Assembly (NCBI RefSeq): GCF_000765905.2
Contig: NZ_JRPL02000019.1
Location: 1 to 41,849 of the forward strand
Length of the DNA: 41,849 nt
From: Helicobacter trogontum
GTDB taxonomy: Bacteria > Campylobacterota > Campylobacteria > Campylobacterales > Helicobacteraceae
Direction of reading: 5' to 3'
In this document: piece after piece, positions 35,178 to 41,849 of the stretch
Layout: each line of letters starts with the position of its first letter
Position numbering within the stretch: position 1 is the stretch's first letter
Notes under the pieces: model-generated
The model's database searches: none
Told to the model about the DNA's origin: nothing
Seen by the model: only the letters and a program-made list of their open reading frames with translations
Program-made: the position numbers and the translations under genes

Positions 35178-36209
35178 ATGGCAATGACCTTAACTCCGAA
35201 ACAAAGAGCACAATACGATGAACTTTCTATGTCTGAAAAAGTAGCTATTTTACTTATTCAAGTTGGAGAAGAAATTACAAGTGAAGTTTTTCATCACTTA
35301 GATATAGAATCTATTACTGAAATCAGTAAACATATTATGCAACTAGGTGGCACAGATAAGGCTGTTGGTGCTGCTGTATTGGAAGAATTTTACACGATAT
35401 TGCAATCTAATCAGTATATCAATTCTGGTGGTGTTGATTACGCAAGAGAACTTCTTATTAAAACGCTTGGTCCAGAGATTGCAAAGAGAGTGCTTGATAA
35501 ACTTGCAAAAACTATGCAATCTACAAAGAACTTCGGCTATTTGGATAAAGTAAAACCGCAACAGCTCGCAGACTTTATTGTGAATGAGCACCCACAGACT
35601 ATAGCTTTGATTTTAGCACATATGGATTCTGGTGGTGCAGCTGAAACTCTAGGATTTTTTACAGATGAGTTACGTGCTGAAATCTCCATTCGTATGGCAA
35701 ATTTAGGTGATATCTCACCTTCTGTTGTAAAAAGGGTTTCAGCAGTGTTAGAACAGCAAGTAGAATCACTTACAAGCTATAAAGTTGAGGTGGGTGGTCC
35801 TCGTGCAGTTGCTGAAATGTTTAACCGTATGGGGCAGAAAACTGCAAAAGCTACATTAGCACAAATAGAGCAAAGAGATGAGCAACTTGCTAATGAAATC
35901 AAAGAAATGATGTTTACTTTTGAAGATATGATTAAACTTGATAAATCTGCTATTATTGAAATTCTAAAAGTTGCAGACAAAAAAGATTTGGCATTGGCGT
36001 TAAAGTCAAGTGCTGATGAATTGAAACAGAAGTTTATGAGCAATATGAGCTCTAGAGCAAGTGAGCAGTTTGCTGAGGAAATTCAATTTTTAGGTGCAGT
36101 TAAGGTACGTGATATAGAGGCAGCACAAAGAAAGATTATTGAAATAGTTCAAAATCTATCCGAACAAGGCTTAATACAATTAGGAGAGCAAGACGATGTT
36201 ATCTCGTAA
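35178..36209 (+). CDS. fliG: Flagellar motor switch protein FliG
   Basis: FliG couples torque from the stators to the MS ring. At 343 residues it has the family length: the N-terminal FliF-binding domain (LSMSEKVAILLIQVGEE), the middle domain with NEHPQTIALILAHMDS and MANLGDISP, and the C-terminal torque helix with the charged pattern VRDIEAAQRKIIEIVQNLSE. AGAGGGACAAAAG precedes the ATG. It overlaps fliH by 14 bases, so translation is coupled. Confidence 0.96.
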   Translation: MAMTLTPKQRAQYDELSMSEKVAILLIQVGEEITSEVFHHLDIESITEISKHIMQLGGTDKAVGAAVLEEFYTILQSNQYINSGGVDYARELLIKTLGPEIAKRVLDKLAKTMQSTKNFGYLDKVKPQQLADFIVNEHPQTIALILAHMDSGGAAETLGFFTDELRAEISIRMANLGDISPSVVKRVSAVLEQQVESLTSYKVEVGGPRAVAEMFNRMGQKTAKATLAQIEQRDEQLANEIKEMMFTFEDMIKLDKSAIIEILKVADKKDLALALKSSADELKQKFMSNMSSRASEQFAEEIQFLGAVKVRDIEAAQRKIIEIVQNLSEQGLIQLGEQDDVIS

Positions 36210-36996
36210 TCACAATCTTATACAAGATGAACAAAAAGGCGAACATTCGATCAATAAATATGAATTCAAAGCCATTGTTCCATTGGAGGTTCATACAAAT
36301 TCGAGTGTCGATTCTGCAGAAAGCATAACAGATGAACAAAGTGTTGAGCAGGTGAATGCATATCGCCCCCAGCCTATGAACTCTTTAGAGAAAGAATTAA
36401 TTGAGAAATTACTGCATAAGAGCGATGAGTTGTCTGGTAATCTAGCAAAGCTTGAAATGCAATTTGAGAAAAGCCAGGTTAGTATGCAAGAGACACTTGA
36501 AAAAACAAGTGATGAGTCGTATAAAAGGGGTTTTGAAGAGGGGAAGAATGAAGCAAAACAAGCTATGGAAGCAGAAATACGAGCAGAGCGTGAAAAAATA
36601 GTGCAATCACTCATTACCTTGGAAAACACACTTAAACAATCACAAGTTCATCTCGAAGCTCTTGAAAAAGAATTAAGCTCTATTGCCATTGATATGGCAA
36701 AGGAAGTTATAGTAAAGGAAATCGAAGCAAATTCACAAAGAGTTGCTTTGGAGCTTACAAGATCTTTGCTATCAAATATTATGGAGGCAACACAGATTAG
36801 CATCAAGGTGAATCCTATTGACTATGTATATTTGAAAGAAAATTTAAAAGACAGGGAAAAGATACAAATTGAAGCCGACAATGCTATTTCTCGTGGAGGC
36901 ATTGTTATTTCTTCTAATCTTGGCAACCTTGATGGAAATGTGATGTCTCGCTATAAAATGCTGAAGCAATCAGTGCTAGATAACTTAAATGATTAA
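36196..36996 (+). CDS. fliH: Flagellar export regulator FliH
   Basis: FliH binds and restrains the export ATPase FliI and links it to the C ring. The 266 residues have a variable N-terminus, a coiled coil of glutamate- and glutamine-rich repeats (about 70-160) and the C-terminal V-ATPase subunit E-like domain (DMAKEVIVKEIEANSQRV to ISIKVNPIDYVYLKENL and ISRGGIVISS). The ATG lies inside the end of fliG with AGGAG ten bases upstream. Its place after fliG is as in relatives. Confidence 0.92.
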   Translation: MLSRNHNLIQDEQKGEHSINKYEFKAIVPLEVHTNSSVDSAESITDEQSVEQVNAYRPQPMNSLEKELIEKLLHKSDELSGNLAKLEMQFEKSQVSMQETLEKTSDESYKRGFEEGKNEAKQAMEAEIRAEREKIVQSLITLENTLKQSQVHLEALEKELSSIAIDMAKEVIVKEIEANSQRVALELTRSLLSNIMEATQISIKVNPIDYVYLKENLKDREKIQIEADNAISRGGIVISSNLGNLDGNVMSRYKMLKQSVLDNLND

Positions 36997-37014
36997 AAAA
37001 ATAGGATAGTGGTT

Positions 37015-37716
37015 ATGGCGATTTTATTTCCTGCAATTGATTTGCTAAATGGGAAGGCTGTGCGTTTAACAAAAGGTGAAAAAAGTAGTGTCAAAGAATA
37101 TGGTAATGCACTTGATTTTGCGAAATATTTTGAAGATTGTGGTGCGACATGGTTACATATGGTCGATTTAGATGGTGCATTTGAGGGAAGTCCAAAGAAT
37201 CTTAATGTGATAGAGCATATTGCAACTAGCACTAATTTACATATACAAGTTGGTGGCGGTATTCGCGATGAGGAGACGATAAAAAAATATATGAATGTTG
37301 GGATACATCGCGCAATTTTAGGTTCTGTTGCCTTGCAAAACCCAGAGTGGGCTATCTTAATGGCAGATAAATATCCAATCGCTTTAAGCATAGATTCTAA
37401 AGATGGCAAGATAGCTACTCATGGTTGGGTTAATGTGAGTGATATTAAGGCGAGTGAATTTGTTGCCAATCTAAAATGTAGTAATGTGCAAGCAATAGTG
37501 TGTACAGACATTCAACAAGATGGTATGCTTTCTGGTATTAATTTTGCTTTAACTGAGGAGATTGCAGAAATCAGCGGTATCTTTACTATTGCAAGTGGTG
37601 GTTTTTCTGGACAGAAAGATTTAGATATGCTACATAATTACCCAAAAATTGGCGGTGTTATTATAGGAAAAGCGTTTTATGAGGGTAAGCTTGATTTTAA
37701 AAGTATAAAATTTTAA
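37015..37716 (+). CDS. hisA: Phosphoribosylformimino-AICAR-phosphate isomerase HisA
   Basis: HisA catalyses the Amadori rearrangement in histidine synthesis. The 233-residue TIM barrel has the first catalytic aspartate in LFPAIDLLNGKAVRL and the second in VCTDIQQDGML; the phosphate loops are VGGGIRD and ASGGFSG. The ATG at 37015 is preferred to a GTG two codons earlier, which would be too close to AGGATA. It follows fliH by 18 bases, so it is likely in the same transcript and gives a second his gene flanking the flagellar block. Confidence 0.95.
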   Translation: MAILFPAIDLLNGKAVRLTKGEKSSVKEYGNALDFAKYFEDCGATWLHMVDLDGAFEGSPKNLNVIEHIATSTNLHIQVGGGIRDEETIKKYMNVGIHRAILGSVALQNPEWAILMADKYPIALSIDSKDGKIATHGWVNVSDIKASEFVANLKCSNVQAIVCTDIQQDGMLSGINFALTEEIAEISGIFTIASGGFSGQKDLDMLHNYPKIGGVIIGKAFYEGKLDFKSIKF

Positions 37717-37734
37717 TCTTAGTTATTAAAAGTA

Positions 37735-37743
37735 TGTTATAAT
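37735..37743 (+). promoter_or_regulatory. Extended -10 promoter for cheY
   Basis: TGTTATAAT (TGn plus perfect TATAAT) lies 42 bases before the cheY start codon, suggesting cheY has its own promoter after hisA. Confidence 0.6.
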
Positions 37744-37785
37744 ACGCCGATAAGGAAATTAATTAATTTGTGTAAGGAGCAAACA

Positions 37786-38160
37786 TTGAAATTGCTTGTA
37801 GTTGATGATAGTTCTACGATGAGACGGATTATTAAAAATACTCTTCAAAGACTTGGTTATGAGGATATTTTGGAGGCTGAGCATGGAGTTGAAGCATGGA
37901 ATCATATGAGTACTGTGGAGGGTATCAATGTATTAATCACAGACTGGAATATGCCAGAAATGAATGGTTTGGAACTCGTAAAAAAAGTTCGTGCAGAGGA
38001 AAAATATAAAGATATTCCAATTATTATGGTAACAACTGAGGGTGGAAAGTCAGAAGTTATTACTGCATTGAAAGCAGGAGTTAATAACTATATAGTTAAA
38101 CCTTTTACACCACAAGTTCTGAAAGAGAAGTTAGAAGTTGTGTTAGGGATTAATGAATAA
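37786..38160 (+). CDS. cheY: Chemotaxis response regulator CheY
   Basis: CheY carries phosphate from CheA to the flagellar switch. From the TTG at 37786, with AAGGAG in place, the protein has exactly 124 residues. D7/D8 bind magnesium, D53 (LITDWNMPEMNG) is the phosphorylated residue, T83/T84 and K105 (NYIVKPF) complete the switch site. An in-frame TTG six codons upstream would bury the ribosome site. It has no output domain. A palindrome at 38190 follows. Confidence 0.96.
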   Translation: MKLLVVDDSSTMRRIIKNTLQRLGYEDILEAEHGVEAWNHMSTVEGINVLITDWNMPEMNGLELVKKVRAEEKYKDIPIIMVTTEGGKSEVITALKAGVNNYIVKPFTPQVLKEKLEVVLGINE

Positions 38161-38189
38161 AAGACCGCTTTGTTCAGCTTTTTTGTTTG

Positions 38190-38227
38190 CTCACACTTAT
38201 ACAATAGGTTGATTGTATAAGTGTGAG
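38190..38227. terminator. 16-pair perfect inverted repeat between cheY and the barrel gene
   Basis: CTCACACTTATACAAT and ATTGTATAAGTGTGAG flank a six-base loop, between convergent genes. Neither side has a proper T tract, so it may be a terminator of the hairpin-only kind or a conserved dyad. Confidence 0.6.
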
Positions 38228-38231
38228 TCCA

Positions 38232-38888
38232 TTAGAATAAATAAGAATAATTCGCACCTAAAAATACTTGAAATCCTACAATGTTTTCTGTCGCTTTTGA
38301 ATGGGTGGCAACGCTTTTTGTCGAAAACTCGAACTGGTGGTGTTTTGCTACAACGGTTCTCACACCAAGATTTAGTCCTATTGTAATTCCGCTGAAATTT
38401 GGAATATCTATGTTTTGAATGGTTAGTGCACTACCGCCAGGATACAATGTAGTCATATAACCTGCACTCATACCAATATATATACCGACTTTTTGCGATT
38501 CCGTGCTAGTAAAATCATGCATGAAATCCATATTCATATCACCAATCACTGTGATACCTGATACTTTTAAGTCTCCGAAAGCATAACTTGGTGCACCAAA
38601 AACACCGCCAATACTGAGATAGTATCTCATACCATTTGTTTTATCAAAATATCTTTGTCCTCCCACACGCACATTGAGACCAAAACCAGCATTGATTTGT
38701 ATTGTTTCTTTTGTTGGAATGCCACCTTGTGCGGTATTACCACCAATTGTTAATCCTGTATTTGTAAGTGCTCCTACAGAACCACCAAAATCAACACCAA
38801 GAAAAAAGCCATTTCCTTTGTTATCAGCAAATGACATATTTGCACAAACGCAGCTCACAAGAACCGCACTTAACAGATGCTTTCTCAT
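38232..38888 (-). CDS. Small outer-membrane beta-barrel protein
   Basis: The 218-residue protein begins with a signal peptide (MRKHLLSAVLVSCVCANMSFA), followed by alternating hydrophobic strands such as NGFFLGVDFGGSVGAL, GIYIGMSAGYMTTLY and GITIGLNLGVRTVVAK, ending in aromatic NYSYLF with the terminal Phe needed for barrel insertion. This is the pattern of small Helicobacter outer-membrane proteins. I choose ATG 38888, with AAGGATCTAT upstream; an upstream frame extension has no signal sequence sense. Ligand and partner are unknown. Confidence 0.85.
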   Translation of the reverse strand: MRKHLLSAVLVSCVCANMSFADNKGNGFFLGVDFGGSVGALTNTGLTIGGNTAQGGIPTKETIQINAGFGLNVRVGGQRYFDKTNGMRYYLSIGGVFGAPSYAFGDLKVSGITVIGDMNMDFMHDFTSTESQKVGIYIGMSAGYMTTLYPGGSALTIQNIDIPNFSGITIGLNLGVRTVVAKHHQFEFSTKSVATHSKATENIVGFQVFLGANYSYLF

Positions 38889-39307
38889 ATAGATCCTTGA
38901 ATAAAAATTTATACTATAATCGTTCATTTATATTTTTTTTAAACTAGAAAAATAGACAACATGCTTGTTTTATAGGTCATTTTATACCACATCTCTCCTA
39001 TCTGTATAATACATTTTGGCTATTATGTTTATGTTAAATACATATTGATTTATATCTTTATGTGCTCTGCATTGTTATAGGCTCAACCTCTTTTTATTGA
39101 TAGTTCGATTATAAAAGAGATGTTATGAGGTATGTTGTAACACTTCTTATTAAAAATTATAGAGGTATAATGTGAATCTTATTTCATTATTTATCCAATA
39201 AATATTCACAAGTTAGTGCCATAATGTGTAAATAGATAATAAAAATTATAAGAGATCATCAAAGCATTCATTTATAAATTGTTTTAAGACAAATTAGCTT
39301 TATGAGC
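38889..39307. other. 419-base gap without a supported gene
   Basis: AT-rich upstream region of the barrel gene; no RNA gene, repeat or coding frame recognised. Confidence 0.45.
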
Positions 39308-39976
39308 TTATGTTGGTAGCTTAAGATCTGTGCCGATGAAGTCTCGCCCTAAATCCTTTGCACATTCAAACACGCTAAAACCTCCACTTGCTGGATCTAG
39401 TATTAAATCGCCTACATTAGTGCAAGATTCAATCAAGATCCTTTGCAATCCTTTGGGTTTTGAATGTGGGTGGACTTTTAGTTCATTGATTGGAATCTTT
39501 TCACTCCATACATCACGGATATTGCGTAATTTCCAGGTATTTTTTGCTTTGATTGGAAGTTTCTGCAAGACAAGTAAATATTCAGCCTGTCTTCTTGTGC
39601 GATAACCCATACCCATTTTCATCTTATCCCATGTAATGAGATCTACAACCTGTAATCTTGCATGTTCTATCCATGTCTTTACGCCTTCGCATAGATGGAA
39701 TTTATCAATCCACAACATAAGGTAGCAACTTGGTTTTAGCACACGAGCAATCTCGTAAATAAATATCTTAATTTGTTTTTCACTCATTTGCAAAAGCGCG
39801 TTTCTTTCCTTTTGTCGTTTTCCTTCATTGCCATAACGCATTTTGTCAAGTACGCCGCGATATTGTGGATCAAAAAAGCATAAGTCAACACTACAAGATT
39901 CTAGACTTACCATGAGGTCTAAGCCATCAATGTTAAGTTTGGTGTTGCGTGGATATTGTGCATTTTTAGATTCCAT
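39308..39976 (-). CDS. Solitary DNA methyltransferase, beta class
   Basis: The 222-residue protein has the beta-class order of amino-methyltransferase motifs: catalytic motif IV first as CFFDPQYRG (DPQY, where DPPY is usual), and the SAM-binding motif last as [27 protein letters not shown]. Such enzymes methylate adenine N6 or cytosine N4. The target sequence cannot be read. No restriction enzyme gene lies next to it. I start at ATG 39976, with AAAGGC upstream; a longer frame to 40096 adds 40 non-family residues. Confidence 0.85.
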   Translation of the reverse strand: MESKNAQYPRNTKLNIDGLDLMVSLESCSVDLCFFDPQYRGVLDKMRYGNEGKRQKERNALLQMSEKQIKIFIYEIARVLKPSCYLMLWIDKFHLCEGVKTWIEHARLQVVDLITWDKMKMGMGYRTRRQAEYLLVLQKLPIKAKNTWKLRNIRDVWSEKIPINELKVHPHSKPKGLQRILIESCTNVGDLILDPASGGFSVFECAKDLGRDFIGTDLKLPT

Positions 39977-40254
39977 AATTGTGCCTTTAGTGAATAACAT
40001 GATATAATGTTTATGGTTGTATAAAGAAATTGAGATTATAACATAAGCTATACTTAAACAGACTACTGATACACATCTACATTCTATAATACGCACTATT
40101 TTAAGCCATATTTACCAAGTTTTTAGCTTTTGTGCTACGTTTTTGAGATAAATAAGAGTTAAGTGGGCATAGGATGCAGACTATCTGCGTATTAGTGTGC
40201 TCCTAACAAAAATGTATAAAATCGTCGATCTAGTACAGAAAGAAAGGAATATAC

Positions 40255-40530
40255 ATGAGGAAAAAAGCCGCAGCACTCGCATATGAGGAATATAAAGATC
40301 ACGCTCCACGTGTCGTTGCAAGTGGGCAGGGAAAGATTGCAGAGGCAATTATCGCAAAGGCAAGAGAATATCAGGTACCACTTTTTTGTAATGCCGAACT
40401 TGTTGATTCTCTTATAAAAATGGAAGTGAATAGCAACGTGCCAGAGGCATTATATCAAGCCGTTGTGGATGTTTTTGTATGGTTGCAAAACACAGAAAAT
40501 ACAGCACATATTAGTAAAAAATTAGAATGA
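40255..40530 (+). CDS. flhX: FlhB C-terminal domain paralogue (FlhX-like)
   Basis: This 91-residue protein resembles only the cytoplasmic C-terminal half of the export switch FlhB after its cleavage site: RVVASGQGKIAEAIIAKARE, VPLFCNAELVDSL and NVPEALYQAVVDVFVWLQ. It lacks the NPTH motif itself, as known for FlhX (FlhB2) in Helicobacter and Campylobacter, which can substitute for the cleaved FlhB fragment. AAAGGAATATAC precedes the ATG. It stands apart from the flagellar operon. Confidence 0.88.
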   Translation: MRKKAAALAYEEYKDHAPRVVASGQGKIAEAIIAKAREYQVPLFCNAELVDSLIKMEVNSNVPEALYQAVVDVFVWLQNTENTAHISKKLE

Positions 40531-40816
40531 TGTAATATATATCTGATTTTTTAAGTATATCTATATAGCTTTTTGGTATAACAAGACTTCTGTTTTTTAT
40601 ATTGTTTATGCATATGTCTGCGTAAAGCTAAAATTAACTTTTTATTTGGTAAGCAATAATAGGGTAACAAGATAGTTTGATCCATGAATTATTTTCAAGA
40701 TTTCAAATCTATATACTTGATTAAACTCTGTTAGCTATTTTTCATATGTAAATCCCTATATATTATTCTACATCACAACAAGTTGTTATAAAGTTGCATT
40801 TAGATACACTTGATTG

Positions 40817-41849
40817 CTACAAAGCAACACAATTAAATATGTTTAACTTCAGATATTTATACATATTGCTTAAGTAATTAACTGCTGAGATATGCTTATT
40901 TAATGAACTTTTTTGTCTATTATAAAGAAATCCTAGGATTTGCAATGGACAAAAATAGACGTCCTTAAACAATTGACTATGTTTCTCTTGGATTATCTTG
41001 TATAATATTTTTCGTATCTTACTTTCTAATGAAATATCATTTTTGCCTAAAGCTCTTGCTCTATTTGCCATATTTTTTATTTCTTCTTTTATAAATCTTT
41101 CTTGTTGTTCTTTGCTATGAAATATAAAGAGTTTTACTATATAATCATAAGGAAGTATTATCTTTCTAGCTCCAGGTGTATTGCAAGCATATAAAGCTTT
41201 GATATTATTTCTATTCTTATCATCACATAAACTTAAAGTAAGCATTTGAGCTAGAGCACTACCCAGAGAGTGTCATGTAATGGTTAGAGACTCTTTTTCT
41301 TTGATTTGTGGATAATTACTAGCACAAGTTTCATAAAAGTTTATCATATCATCATATTGTTGTCTTGGTATAGAGCCTATAGTTAAAGAAGCATCAGCTA
41401 CAAATAAATCTTTAAAGGAATTCATTTCTGTTCCTCTAATAGCTAAAATATAATTGATATAGCCATATTCACTTGTATAGCTTTCTTCTTTAGTTTTACT
41501 ATTAATTTGTTTTCTTTTCTCTCCAAATAAAGTAGCAGAGAATCCACTTTCAGTATTTGGTTGATGAATGAGTAAATCATAGCGAGAAAAGAATCTTTTT
41601 GCTTGGAGTAGGGAGAAGTGCCACCCAAGAAATGTTTATGATACCAAGAATCTTGAGGTTTGCCAATATGTCTTTAAAATATTTATATTCTATATTAAGA
41701 ATGTCTGCAGGGGTGGGGTAAATGGATTGTAATTGTTCATCGGTTTTACTAGAATCTAAAATAGAGATTTTTAGAAAAGATTCAAATAAACTTGTTAAAG
41801 ATTTTATTAAACAGCAAAGGAAAATAGATATAGCCTTTATCGATCCACC
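40817..41849 (-). pseudogene. Lipase-like gene broken by a TGA and frameshifts (5' end outside window)
   Basis: Reading from the right edge, one frame opens GGSIKAISIFLCCLIKSL and continues to about 41640. It then passes to KPQDSWYHKHFLGG in a second frame and RYDLLIHQPNTESGF in a third, followed by NYILAIRGTEMNSFKDL. The serine-hydrolase elbow reads T-stop-HSLGSALAQ: TGA at 41272-41274 sits where the first glycine of GHSLG (GGA) is expected. Downstream the frame is open to 40817 (ALYACNTPGARKII). I do not see a convincing catalytic Asp/His pair at the end. Related intact proteins are lipase class 3-like, sometimes phospholipase effectors. Confidence 0.65.

Noticed and set aside
41272-41274. 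Recoding of TGA as an amino acid, given in-frame TGA at Gly (41272) and at a likely Trp (near 18382)
   Set aside because: TGA ends apparently intact genes here (for example the CAT-like gene at 17164-17166 and arsR), and both sites lie in genes with other disruptions, so nonsense mutation is simpler.
1-41849. CRISPR array, rRNA or tRNA genes, insertion sequences
   Set aside because: No regularly spaced repeats, no rRNA-like stretches, no cloverleaf with anticodon arm and no transposase frames were found by reading; a tRNAscan and ISfinder search would settle this.

Overview
The window is AT-rich bacterial chromosome. Its gene content and synteny point to an enterohepatic-type Helicobacter (Campylobacterota). 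The main reasons are hisC directly ahead of fliF-fliG-fliH, a 124-residue CheY, a XerH-type single recombinase, an FlhB C-terminal-domain paralogue (FlhX), an MdaB quinone reductase, a four-gene arsP-arsR-arsC-acr3 operon of the Campylobacter type, and TTG starts on fliF and cheY. The heptamer AGATTCT/AGAATCT is extremely frequent, with 13 copies in the first 900 bases. No rRNA, tRNA or CRISPR array was seen.

Layout. 1-2803: the tail of one unknown gene, then an unknown pair (403 and 421 residues). The last 222 bases before the two 421-type tails diverge are a perfect direct repeat, so this is a tandem gene module that continues upstream of the window. 3342-4658: an Rrf2-type regulator and a possible FliK-like protein. 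5325-8858 (minus strand): argJ with a large insertion, a family 90 glycosyltransferase and thiol peroxidase. 9279-11215: thiG and xerH. 11878-14578 (minus strand): the arsenic operon with a palindromic operator candidate. 14721-20423: an accessory block with an HxlR regulator divergent from an aldo-keto reductase, three consecutive acetyltransferases (GNAT, chloramphenicol-acetyltransferase-like, AAC(6')-like), mdaB, about 1.2 kb of broken small membrane genes, and an EamA exporter.

21030-23543 (minus strand): a four-gene set of alpha/beta hydrolase, cupin, cyclophilin-like protein and hexapeptide acetyltransferase. 23871-26693: a long D-lactate dehydrogenase with FAD and Fe-S domains. 26726-30429: an MDR oxidoreductase, a lipocalin, an AraC regulator split at a T7 tract (a phase-variation candidate) and a periplasmic beta-propeller protein. 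31000-31965: a truncated orphan gene remnant and empty DNA. 31966-38160: feoA, then hisC-fliF-fliG-fliH-hisA and cheY. 38232-40530: an outer-membrane barrel protein, a solitary beta-class DNA methyltransferase and flhX. 40817-41849: a lipase-like pseudogene whose GHSLG elbow is broken by a TGA codon.

Much of the window is ordinary core metabolism and motility. The most unusual signals are the tandem unknown module at the left edge, the heptamer density, the acetyltransferase trio, the homopolymer-split AraC gene and the decayed genes at 18.3-19.4 kb, 31.0-31.5 kb and the right edge. I could not identify a complete, clearly new system. The 403/421 module is the best candidate for something undescribed.
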